A stretch of DNA of 64,000 nucleotides from Arachidicoccus sp. BS20 (GTDB lineage: Bacteria > Bacteroidota > Bacteroidia > Chitinophagales > Chitinophagaceae): contig NZ_CP015971.1 of assembly GCF_001659705.1 (NCBI RefSeq), positions 2,046,001 to 2,110,000 on the forward strand, written 5' to 3'. The translations under genes and the position numbers were made by a program. The notes under the pieces were generated by a model. The model did no database searches and had not been told where the DNA came from. It worked only from the letters and a program-made list of their open reading frames with translations. This document shows positions 28,143 through 36,216 of this stretch, piece after piece. Position 1 is the stretch's first letter; each line of letters starts with the position of its first letter.

Positions 28143-30317
28143 ATGGCAAAAAAAATTTTAATATTTATGATGAGTAAGAAAGCCCGTCCCATATTTGCAG
28201 TATTGCTTATCGGCGGAATTTTAAGTGTGTGTTCATGCAGAGGCAATAACGACAACGATTCGCTTATGAAGCAACAACAATTGTTGGTCGGAATTGGCAT
28301 GATACTGGAACAACGGCATTACTCGCCGCGACCAATCAACGATTCTTTTTCCGAAGTTGTATTCAATGGTTTTTTATCTCAGCTCGATGGAGACAAGAAC
28401 CTTTTTATGCAGTCAGATGTAGATGCGCTTAGCCAATACAAAGACAAAATTGACGACGAAATTCACGGCGATGCGCCTATGCGGTTCTATCCTTCCGCAG
28501 TTGCAATACTTAAACAAAGGGTTGCAGAAGCCAAGCCGGTTTACACAAAAATATTGTCGCAGCCTTTTGATTTTACAAAAGACGAAATGTACCAACCCAT
28601 CGGCGACAGTTTAAACTATCCTGCCGACAGCGCAGCGTGGGTCGAAGCATGGCGCCTTCGTTTGAAATACAGAACCCTTCAAGTTTACAGCGACTTGCTC
28701 GCACAAAAAGAAAGTGCAAAATCCACAGACAGCATCAAACAAAAAACCGATGCCGACCTGCAAACACAGGCACGCGATATGGTAAAAAAATCTTATGACA
28801 AATATTTTGAAAGCAAATTCAACCCAAAGATTTTTGATGCTACTGCACAGTTCAGTATGTTCACCAATGTGATTGCACACGCTATGGACCCGCATACCGA
28901 TTATTTTGCGCCCGTTGAAGAACGCTCCTACAACGAAAGCATCAGCAATAAGTTTTACGGCATCGGTGCGCAATTGGGCGATAAAAACGGATTGGTAACC
29001 ATCACATCAATCGTTACCGGCGGCGCAGCATGGAAAAGCAAAAAAATAAATGTAGGCGACGCTATTTTAAAAGTGCAAAACGGCAGCGATGCACCGATTG
29101 ATTTGGTCGGCTATACAGCTCTTGACGCAGTAAAAGTGATACGTGGTGCCAAAGGCTCAACCGTTACCTTGACAATTAAAAAAGTATCTGACGGAAGTGT
29201 CATCACGATAAGTCTTATTCGTGAAGAAATTAAGCTGAGCGAAATGCTGGCAAAAAGCGCCATCATCAATGAAGGCGGCAAAAAAATCGGCTTCCTGCAT
29301 CTTCCCGAATTTTATGTGGACTTTGAAGACTCAAGCAATCCGCCCTGCTCAGTAGATATTGCAAAAGAACTTAAAAAACTGACTGCGGCACACATCGACG
29401 GATTAATTTTCGATTTAAGAGATAACCCCGGCGGTTCCTTGCAGGATGTAAATAAAATTATCGGTTACTTTGTTCCAAAAGGCCCCGCAGTACAAGTAAG
29501 AAACCGCGCCGGTAACAGGCAGGAACTCCCCGATGGCGATGACAGTTCCAAGCCGCTGTACACTGGTCCATTAGTTGTGATGATAAATGAATTCAGTGCG
29601 TCTGCTTCCGAAATTTTCGCAGCAGCTATGCAAGACTATCATCGTGCTATTATCGTAGGCAGCCCAACCAGCTACGGAAAAGGTACTGTGCAAAATATGT
29701 TGCCTCTCGGCAGACCGAATGAAAACGGAGAACCCGAATTTGGCAGTCTCAAAATGACTATTGAAAAATTTTATCGTATCAATGGCGGCTCTACACAAAT
29801 GAAAGGCGTATCGTCCGATGTCGTAATGCCCGATATTTACGAATCTGTCAGAGACCTCGAAAAAGACAATACGAGCGCACTACCTTGGGACAAAATAGAA
29901 CCGGCAAGTTATGCAGCATGGAATACGGCTTATAACAAAGATTCCGTAATACGCAAAGCAGATGAACGCATAAGCGAAAATCCGGTGTTCAAAGCAATCA
30001 GTGCAACCAATACATGGATGGATGCCAACAGCTCAAGTCCCATCAGCCTAAACATTGCAAAATACAAAGCGCGCCAGCTTTTGGTAAAAAATATGATGGA
30101 CAAAGATGTAAAAGAAGCCACGCTGAAAACGCCGCTCTCTGTAAGTGTAATGCAAACAGACCACGATAAATTTTACAACAATCCCAATAAAATGACACAA
30201 GAATATTTCCAGGGATGGTTGAAAGATATTGCACAAAATGTCTATATAAAAGAATCCGTAAAAATCGTAAATGATATGATAGGTGCAAAACCACTGGACA
30301 ATATAGCGAAGAAATAA
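28143..30317 (+). CDS. Carboxy-terminal-processing peptidase (S41A, Prc/Tsp-like) lipoprotein
   Basis: 724 residues. Hydrophobic signal with a lipobox at SVCSC (about residue 36). N-terminal helical domain, PDZ domain (about 255-345; GIGAQLGDKNGLVTI), then the S41 protease core with DLRDNPGGSLQDVNKIIG, the catalytic Ser in NEFSASASEIFAAA and the Lys in SYGKGTVQ, and a C-terminal DUF3340-like helical part. Degrades or trims periplasmic proteins from the C-terminus. TACATTTG at 28090-28097 fits a -7 element. A 48-bp palindrome terminates it. Confidence 0.94.
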   Translation: MAKKILIFMMSKKARPIFAVLLIGGILSVCSCRGNNDNDSLMKQQQLLVGIGMILEQRHYSPRPINDSFSEVVFNGFLSQLDGDKNLFMQSDVDALSQYKDKIDDEIHGDAPMRFYPSAVAILKQRVAEAKPVYTKILSQPFDFTKDEMYQPIGDSLNYPADSAAWVEAWRLRLKYRTLQVYSDLLAQKESAKSTDSIKQKTDADLQTQARDMVKKSYDKYFESKFNPKIFDATAQFSMFTNVIAHAMDPHTDYFAPVEERSYNESISNKFYGIGAQLGDKNGLVTITSIVTGGAAWKSKKINVGDAILKVQNGSDAPIDLVGYTALDAVKVIRGAKGSTVTLTIKKVSDGSVITISLIREEIKLSEMLAKSAIINEGGKKIGFLHLPEFYVDFEDSSNPPCSVDIAKELKKLTAAHIDGLIFDLRDNPGGSLQDVNKIIGYFVPKGPAVQVRNRAGNRQELPDGDDSSKPLYTGPLVVMINEFSASASEIFAAAMQDYHRAIIVGSPTSYGKGTVQNMLPLGRPNENGEPEFGSLKMTIEKFYRINGGSTQMKGVSSDVVMPDIYESVRDLEKDNTSALPWDKIEPASYAAWNTAYNKDSVIRKADERISENPVFKAISATNTWMDANSSSPISLNIAKYKARQLLVKNMMDKDVKEATLKTPLSVSVMQTDHDKFYNNPNKMTQEYFQGWLKDIAQNVYIKESVKIVNDMIGAKPLDNIAKK

Positions 30318-30334
30318 TTTTATAAGTTATTTTG

Positions 30335-30382
30335 TAATATAAAAAAGGAGTTGTGCAATTGCACAACTCCTTTTTTATATTA
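30335..30382. terminator. 48-bp perfect palindrome, terminator
   Basis: Fully self-complementary sequence centred at 30358/30359 (arms TAATATAAAAAAGGAGTTGT... and its complement) with GCAATTGC in the middle. It ends in a T6 run on either strand, so it can terminate transcription from both sides. It starts 18 bases after the protease stop. Confidence 0.9.
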
Positions 30383-30420
30383 TACAGCAACCGTTTGCAC
30401 AATAATTTTCCGGGAAAACT

Positions 30421-30450
30421 TTGCCACTTATTCTTCATCCCTTACCTTTG
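30421..30450 (+). promoter_or_regulatory. Bacteroidota-type promoter of the cys operon
   Basis: TTG (30421-30423), 19 bases, TACCTTTG (30443-30450) fits TTG...TAnnTTTG. Start of transcription would be near 30457, about 36 bases before cysH. Confidence 0.7.
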
Positions 30451-30492
30451 CAATTATCCTACATTATTTATAGACTAATACTTCTTTAATCA

Positions 30493-31194
30493 ATGACAGA
30501 TACGATTACATATTTATTCGATAAAATAAGTGGACTAAACGAACCGGAAACGCTTCGTTTTTTGTCCGATGCTTTTCCCGGCGAAGTTGTTTTTTCCAGC
30601 AGCTTCAGTTGGGAAGACCAAGCAATTACGCACATGATTTTATCGGAAAAACTACCCATCGAAATTTTCACTTTAGATACAGGCAGATTATTCAGCGAAA
30701 CATATTATGTGTGGAACAGAACCAATGAAACCTACGGAACAAACATAAAACCTTATTATCCGCAGCACGAAGCGTTGGAAAAATATGTAACGGAAAACGG
30801 TCCGAATGCATTTTATGAATCGCCCGAACTGCGCAAAACCTGTTGTCATATTCGCAAAGTGGAACCATTGAACCGCGCGTTGAAAGGCAAGAAAGTTTGG
30901 ATTACAGGTTTGCGGGCAGCGCATTCGCCTGAGCGGGAAAATCTGGAACAATTGGAATGGGACGAATCGCACCAATTGTTTAAATATCATCCTTTGTTGC
31001 ATTGGACTACGGATGAAGTAAAAGATTACATCGCCGCCAATCATATTCCTTACAACACGCTGCACGATAAAGGTTTTGTAAGCATCGGCTGTGCGCCTTG
31101 TACGCGCGCCATCCGCGAAGGCGAAAATTTCCGCGCAGGTCGCTGGTGGTGGGAAGACAACAGCAAGAAAGAATGCGGTTTACACGTTCATTAA
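30493..31194 (+). CDS. cysH: Adenylylsulfate (APS) reductase
   Basis: 233 residues of the PAPS/APS reductase family (PP-loop-like fold). Catalytic Cys228 lies in ECGLH near the C-terminus. Cys117-Cys118 and Cys200-x2-Cys203 form the 4Fe-4S binding set that marks the assimilatory APS-reducing type rather than the cluster-free PAPS enzyme. This fits the absence of an APS kinase (cysC) from the operon. It reduces APS to sulfite with thioredoxin. First gene of the cluster cysH-cysD-cysN-SUMT-cysJ-cysI-fusion. Confidence 0.94.
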   Translation: MTDTITYLFDKISGLNEPETLRFLSDAFPGEVVFSSSFSWEDQAITHMILSEKLPIEIFTLDTGRLFSETYYVWNRTNETYGTNIKPYYPQHEALEKYVTENGPNAFYESPELRKTCCHIRKVEPLNRALKGKKVWITGLRAAHSPERENLEQLEWDESHQLFKYHPLLHWTTDEVKDYIAANHIPYNTLHDKGFVSIGCAPCTRAIREGENFRAGRWWWEDNSKKECGLHVH

Positions 31195-31223
31195 TCATCA
31201 ATTTTAATTATCGGATTTATTAT

Positions 31224-32132
31224 ATGAGTAATTATCAGTTAGATTATTTAGACCAGTTGGAGTCGGAAGCCATTCACATTTTTCGTGAAGTGGCGGGACA
31301 ATTTGAACGTCCGGCATTGTTGTTCAGCGGCGGCAAAGATTCCATTACATTGGTGCATTTGGCATTGAAAGCTTTTCGTCCGGGCAAGTTTCCTTTTCCT
31401 TTGGTACACATCGATACAGGGCATAATTTTCCCGAAGCCTTGCAATTCCGCGATGAACTGGCAGAAAAACTCGGCGAAAAATTAATTGTGCGCAATGTAG
31501 AAGATACCATTAAAGCGAAACATTTAACCGAACCGAAAGGAAAATTTGCAAGCCGTAATCAGTTACAGACTTTCACTTTACTCGATACGATTGAAGAGTT
31601 TCAATTCGACGCTTGTATTGGCGGCGCACGGCGCGACGAAGAAAAAGCAAGAGCCAAAGAAAGGATTTTTTCCGTGCGCGATGAGTTTGGTCAATGGGAC
31701 CCGAAACTGCAACGTCCCGAACTGTGGAATATCTATAACGGAAAAATTCATAAAGGCGAAAATGTGCGCGTATTTCCCATCAGTAATTGGACAGAGTTGG
31801 ATGTTTGGAATTATATCAGAAGAGAAAATATCGAATTGCCTTCGGTGTATTTCTCGCACGAAAGAGAAGTGCTGGAATATCAGAATCAGTTAATCGCAAT
31901 TTCGCCTTTTATTCAGATTGATGAAACGGATACAATCGCTACAAGAAAAGTTCGTTACCGCACGGTCGGCGATATGACTTGTACCGCAGCCGTTGCGTCT
32001 GAAGCGTATTCCGTGGATGACATCATCAGCGAAATCATCACATCGAAAACAAGCGAGCGCGGCGAAACCCGCATCGATGACAGGGTTTCCGAAGCAGCAA
32101 TGGAAGACAGAAAAAGGAACGGGTATTTTTAA
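31224..32132 (+). CDS. cysD: Sulfate adenylyltransferase subunit 2
   Basis: 302 residues from ATG 31224; the longer frame from 31098 overlaps cysH. ATP-PPase PP-loop FSGGKDS (about 32-38) and HIDTGHNFPE, RRDEEKARAKER and the C-terminal GETRIDDRVSEAAMEDRKRNGYF (given here by its halves RIDDRVSEAAME and RKRNGYF) are those of CysD. With CysN it makes APS from sulfate and ATP. The stop codon is part of an AT-rich repeat. Confidence 0.96.
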   Translation: MSNYQLDYLDQLESEAIHIFREVAGQFERPALLFSGGKDSITLVHLALKAFRPGKFPFPLVHIDTGHNFPEALQFRDELAEKLGEKLIVRNVEDTIKAKHLTEPKGKFASRNQLQTFTLLDTIEEFQFDACIGGARRDEEKARAKERIFSVRDEFGQWDPKLQRPELWNIYNGKIHKGENVRVFPISNWTELDVWNYIRRENIELPSVYFSHEREVLEYQNQLIAISPFIQIDETDTIATRKVRYRTVGDMTCTAAVASEAYSVDDIISEIITSKTSERGETRIDDRVSEAAMEDRKRNGYF

Positions 32133-32247
32133 TTAGTAATGAATAATTAAAAATTAAGAATAGTTCAGTATTCAAGGATTTCATTTATACAATATCATTT
32201 TAAACGGAGGCAATAATTATTAATTACTAATTATTAATTCTCAATTA
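32130..32247. repeat. AT-rich inverted repeats in the cysD-cysN spacer
   Basis: AATTAGTAATGAATAATTA (32132-32150) at the cysD stop pairs with its near-complement in the sequence before cysN (around 32214-32234, 18 of 19 positions). A GGAGG lies between them (about 32204), too far from the cysN ATG to be its ribosome site. Such TAATTAGTAAT blocks are dispersed repeats in Bacteroidota. Confidence 0.6.
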
Positions 32248-32253
32248 GAAAAT

Positions 32254-33495
32254 ATGGACTTATTAAGATTCTTAACGGCAGGCAGTGTTGATGATGGCAA
32301 AAGCACACTTATCGGGCGTTTGCTCTACGACAGTAAAAATATATTGATTGACCAGCTCGAAGCTATCGAACGCAGCAGCAAAGCAAAGAACAACGGAACG
32401 GTTGATTTGGCTTTGCTTACCGACGGTTTGCGCGCCGAACGCGAACAAGGCATCACGATTGATGTGGCGTATAAATATTTTTCCACGCCTAAAAGAAAAT
32501 TCATCATTGCCGATGCGCCGGGTCATATTCAGTACACACGCAACATGGTTACGGGCGCGTCAAACGCAGACCTCATCATCATTTTGGTAGATGCGCGCAA
32601 CGGTGTTGTGGAACAAACACGCAGGCATTCCTTGATTGCATCGTTGCTGAATATTCCGCACGTTGTAGTCGCGATTAATAAAATGGACTTGGTCAATTAT
32701 TCAGAAGAAGTGTATAACAACATTGTGGAAGATTACGCGAAAGTGGCGCAGGCATTGAATTTAAACGATGTTGTATATGTTCCTATCAGCGCGTTGGACG
32801 GCGATAATATTGTAGATGTTTCCGAAAAAATTGATTGGTACAAAGGCAGCCCTTTGCTCGAATATCTGGAAGAAGTGGAAGTAAAAGGAAATCATAATTT
32901 GGTCAATGCGCGCTTTCCTGTTCAGTATGTGATTCGTCCGCAAATCGATGAACTCCACGATTATCGCGGCTATGCGGGAAAAATTCAAAGCGGCGTTTAT
33001 AAAAAAGGCGATAAAGTAAAAGTGTTTCCGTCAGGTGCAGAAGCGATTATTAAAGCAATTGAACTTAACAACAAAGAAGTGGATGAAGCTTATGCTCCGC
33101 AAAGTGTGGTACTGCATCTCGAAGAAGATGTGGACATCAGTCGTGGAGACAGCATTGTGAAAACCGATGACAACTTAAAAGTATCGCAGGATATTGATGC
33201 AATTATTTGTTGGATGGACGAAAAACCTTTGACCATCGGAAGTAAATATTTTTTGCAGCACAACAGTAAAGTCGTTCCTGCAATCGTCAAAGAAATCAAG
33301 TACAAGCTTGATGTAAACGAGCTGAAAAAAGAATATGAAATCAGCAGCGCATCGTTGAACGAAGTAGTTGAAGTAAAGCTGAAAACCGCGTCGCCGTTAG
33401 CTTACGACGCATATAATTCTTTAAGAGAAAACGGCGGAGCGATATTGATTGACCAAACGAGTCTGGTAACAGTTGCCGCAGCGATGTTGCAATAA
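32254..33495 (+). CDS. cysN: Sulfate adenylyltransferase subunit 1 (GTPase)
   Basis: 413 residues related to elongation factor Tu. G1 is GSVDDGKST (about 10-18), G3 is DAPGH, G4 is NKMD. Beta-barrel domains II and III follow (about 225-413). GTP hydrolysis drives APS formation by CysD. No fused APS kinase domain, in line with the APS-reductase route. Downstream spacer carries two different repeats. Confidence 0.96.
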   Translation: MDLLRFLTAGSVDDGKSTLIGRLLYDSKNILIDQLEAIERSSKAKNNGTVDLALLTDGLRAEREQGITIDVAYKYFSTPKRKFIIADAPGHIQYTRNMVTGASNADLIIILVDARNGVVEQTRRHSLIASLLNIPHVVVAINKMDLVNYSEEVYNNIVEDYAKVAQALNLNDVVYVPISALDGDNIVDVSEKIDWYKGSPLLEYLEEVEVKGNHNLVNARFPVQYVIRPQIDELHDYRGYAGKIQSGVYKKGDKVKVFPSGAEAIIKAIELNNKEVDEAYAPQSVVLHLEEDVDISRGDSIVKTDDNLKVSQDIDAIICWMDEKPLTIGSKYFLQHNSKVVPAIVKEIKYKLDVNELKKEYEISSASLNEVVEVKLKTASPLAYDAYNSLRENGGAILIDQTSLVTVAAAMLQ

Positions 33496-33564
33496 AATTG
33501 AAAATGAAGAATTGAAAATTGAAAGTTTTTCTTCGCGTCATTGCGAGCGCAACGAAGCAATCTC
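33493..33564. repeat. Two stacked repeats between cysN and SUMT
   Basis: Directly at the cysN stop is a GAATTGAAAATTGAAAG-type AT-rich repeat (33493-33530). Adjacent at 33536-33564 is CGTCATTGCGAGCG...GAAGCAATCTC, a palindromic repeat also known from many unrelated bacterial genomes. Confidence 0.75.
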
Positions 33565-33588
33565 AATACAAAACATAGATTTTAATAA

Positions 33589-34425
33589 GTGAAAAAAATT
33601 GCTCAAGGGAAAGTAATTATTGCGGGCGCAGGACCCGGCGACGCGGAACTGATCACGCTGAAAGCCGCGCGTGCGCTGCAACGCGCCGATGTGGTTTTGA
33701 CTGACCGATTGGTAAGCGAAGAAATCTTGCATGAACACGTATCGCCGTTGGCAAAAATTATTTTCGTGGGCAAAGAAGGCTGTAACAATGCGCAATCCGT
33801 TTCACAAAAAGAAATCAACCAGATGCTGATAGATGAAGCATCTCAAGGCAAATTGGTGGTTCGTTTGAAGGGCGGCGATGTTGCCTTTTTTTCCAATGTT
33901 TTGGACGAATTATACACGCTTGTAGAGCATGAAATTCATTACGAAATTATTCCCGGAATCACGGCGGCATCGGGCGCTTCGGCGTATTCAGGCATTCCGT
34001 TGACGGCGCGCAATCACGCGCGCAGCGTGCGTTTCGTAACTTATTCGCACAATAAATTTTCTGAGAATTATTGGAACGAACTGGCAACTACGGAAGATAC
34101 TTTGGTATTTTATATGTCCGGCGAAAATTGGTATGATTTAGCGGAACAATTTATTCAGCACAATATTTCCAACAATAAAAAAATTGCGATTGTGCAGCAA
34201 GCAACAACGACGTATCAAAAAGTGTTTGTGCATGATTTTGATGAATTAAAAAGGAGTAAGCCCGAACATGATTTTGTTTCTCCGTCTTTAATTATCGTGG
34301 GCAAAGTTGTGAACCTGCACGAAGAATTTTCCTGGAAAGAAAACAGCAAGGTTGATGAAAATTATTTCCGTCCTGCGACAAGAAAACACATCGAAGTTAT
34401 CAACGAAAACAAATTAAGCGCATAA
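33589..34425 (+). CDS. cobA: Uroporphyrinogen-III C-methyltransferase (SUMT)
   Basis: 278 residues, GTG start at 33589. Tetrapyrrole methylase fold with the N-terminal AGPGDAELITLKAARALQ (about 12-29), VVRLKGGDVAFF and the GITAASGASAYSGIPLT segment. Methylates uroporphyrinogen III at C2 and C7 to precorrin-2, the first step to the siroheme of the sulfite reductase encoded two genes downstream. The later steps are covered by the Met8-like domain of the fusion gene. Confidence 0.93.
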   Translation: MKKIAQGKVIIAGAGPGDAELITLKAARALQRADVVLTDRLVSEEILHEHVSPLAKIIFVGKEGCNNAQSVSQKEINQMLIDEASQGKLVVRLKGGDVAFFSNVLDELYTLVEHEIHYEIIPGITAASGASAYSGIPLTARNHARSVRFVTYSHNKFSENYWNELATTEDTLVFYMSGENWYDLAEQFIQHNISNNKKIAIVQQATTTYQKVFVHDFDELKRSKPEHDFVSPSLIIVGKVVNLHEEFSWKENSKVDENYFRPATRKHIEVINENKLSA

Positions 34426-34435
34426 AGTTTTTGCA

Positions 34436-36136
34436 ATGTTATACGAAACGAAAAAAGAAATTTTTAATGATTTGATTAAGTCCGCTTCACGAGAAGAATT
34501 AATCTGGATGAACGGATTTATAACGGGCTTGCTAAATGCTTCAAACCCTGATGTTTCGGGCATTGTAGAGAATAATGTGTCCGTTACAACCAAGATTGAC
34601 AAGCTCACGATTTTGTATGCAACCGAAACAGGAAATGCAAAATCTGTTGCCACAAAATTTGCTTCAACAACTAAAAAAATAGGCATTAAAACAAAGCTCG
34701 TTTCGGCAGACCAATATCGCATTTCCGATTTACCGAAAGAGGAATATTTATTGGTTGTCATCAGTACGCAAGGCGATGGCGAACCGCCTGTTTCCGCAGC
34801 GAAATTTTATAATGCGATTCACGAAAATGACTTGCAGTTGAACAAGCTGAAATACGGCGTGCTTGGCTTAGGCGATACATCATATCCTTTGTTTTGCAAA
34901 GCTGGTGAAGATGTGGATGAACAGTTGGCTTTGCGCGGCGCAAAACGCATTATCGATTTACAAAAATGCGACACCGATTATGAAGATGCGGCAAATGAAT
35001 GGTTTGAAAAAACTATTTCGCTTTTAAATAACAACGACGCGAAACCAACGCCACAAAAGGCTTCCGCGAAATCGACAGGAAAGAAAATATATGAAGGAAC
35101 AATTGTTACCAACATCAATTTGAATGATATTGATTCCAATAAAGAAACATATCATATAGAAATTTCGGCGGAAGATGCTGCGTATAATTCCGGCGATGCT
35201 TTGGGAATTGTTCCCGAAAATCCGAAGGCTGTTGTGAAAGAAATTTTGCATTTAACCAACGTTGATGCAGATACTAAAATCGCCTGGAAAGATGATGAAT
35301 ACAGCGTTTCAGAACTTTTGACAAAGAAACTGCAAATCATTTATCTGCACGAAAGAGTGGTAAAAAAATATGCTTCAATCGTTCAGCAGGACATCCCCGA
35401 AACGAGAATTAATCTTACTGATTTATTGAAAATTTATCCCGTTAAAAACGAAGATGAATTTATACAGGTATTGCAAATTTTGGAACCCATTGCGCCGCGC
35501 TTGTATTCGATTTCTTCATCTCCGGAGGCACATTCTGGCGAAGTTCATATCACGGTTGCAAGAGATAAGTTTATTGTGAACGATAAGGAAGAAGTTGGTT
35601 TGTGTTCGGGTTATCTTTCGCAGTTAGATACGGAAACAAAAATCAATTTTTACATTCATCCGAATAAAATTTTCCGTCTTCCTGCGGAGCATAAAGATGT
35701 GATTATGATTGGTCCCGGCACAGGCATTGCGCCGTTCCGTTCGTTCCTCTTTGAGCGCGATGCACAGGGCGCTTCGGGAAGAAACTGGCTCTTCTTCGGC
35801 GACCAACATTTCACAAGCGATTTCCTGTATCAAACCGAAATTCAATCATTCATTGAAACAGGTTTGCTCACGAGATTTAATGCCGCTTTTTCGCGCGACC
35901 AGGAACATAAAATTTATGTGCAGCACAAATTACTACAGCATTCGGCGGATGTTTTTGACTGGCTCGAAAACGGTGCGTACATCTACATCTGCGGCGCAAA
36001 AGAACCGATGAGTGTGGACGTTGAAAAAGCATTGATTGAAATTATTGCGCAGCAAAAAAACATTGATGAATCGCAGGCTGAGACCTATTTTGAACAATTG
36101 AAAGAAGAGGGACGATTGTTGAAAGATGTGTATTAG
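34436..36136 (+). CDS. cysJ: Sulfite reductase [NADPH] flavoprotein alpha-component
   Basis: 566 residues. A short helical N-terminal part (about 1-55), a flavodoxin-like FMN domain (about 58-205; ILYATETGNAKSVA), then the FAD-binding domain and the NADP-binding module (RLYSISSSPEAHSGEVHITV; MIGPGTGIAPFRSFLFER; YICGAKEPMSVDVE). Delivers electrons from NADPH to CysI. Its stop codon is followed by copy 2 of the GAACC repeat. Confidence 0.94.
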   Translation: MLYETKKEIFNDLIKSASREELIWMNGFITGLLNASNPDVSGIVENNVSVTTKIDKLTILYATETGNAKSVATKFASTTKKIGIKTKLVSADQYRISDLPKEEYLLVVISTQGDGEPPVSAAKFYNAIHENDLQLNKLKYGVLGLGDTSYPLFCKAGEDVDEQLALRGAKRIIDLQKCDTDYEDAANEWFEKTISLLNNNDAKPTPQKASAKSTGKKIYEGTIVTNINLNDIDSNKETYHIEISAEDAAYNSGDALGIVPENPKAVVKEILHLTNVDADTKIAWKDDEYSVSELLTKKLQIIYLHERVVKKYASIVQQDIPETRINLTDLLKIYPVKNEDEFIQVLQILEPIAPRLYSISSSPEAHSGEVHITVARDKFIVNDKEEVGLCSGYLSQLDTETKINFYIHPNKIFRLPAEHKDVIMIGPGTGIAPFRSFLFERDAQGASGRNWLFFGDQHFTSDFLYQTEIQSFIETGLLTRFNAAFSRDQEHKIYVQHKLLQHSADVFDWLENGAYIYICGAKEPMSVDVEKALIEIIAQQKNIDESQAETYFEQLKEEGRLLKDVY

Positions 36137-36139
36137 TCT

Positions 36140-36176
36140 GAACCATGATTTAAAGGATTTAAAGATTTACCGGATT
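36140..36176 (+). repeat. Dispersed repeat GAACCATGATTTAAAGGATT, copy 2
   Basis: Starts three bases after the cysJ stop; same family as 25644-25680. Confidence 0.75.
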
Positions 36177-36216
36177 ATAAAAACGGATAACAAATAACTG
36201 ATAACGGACAACAGTA

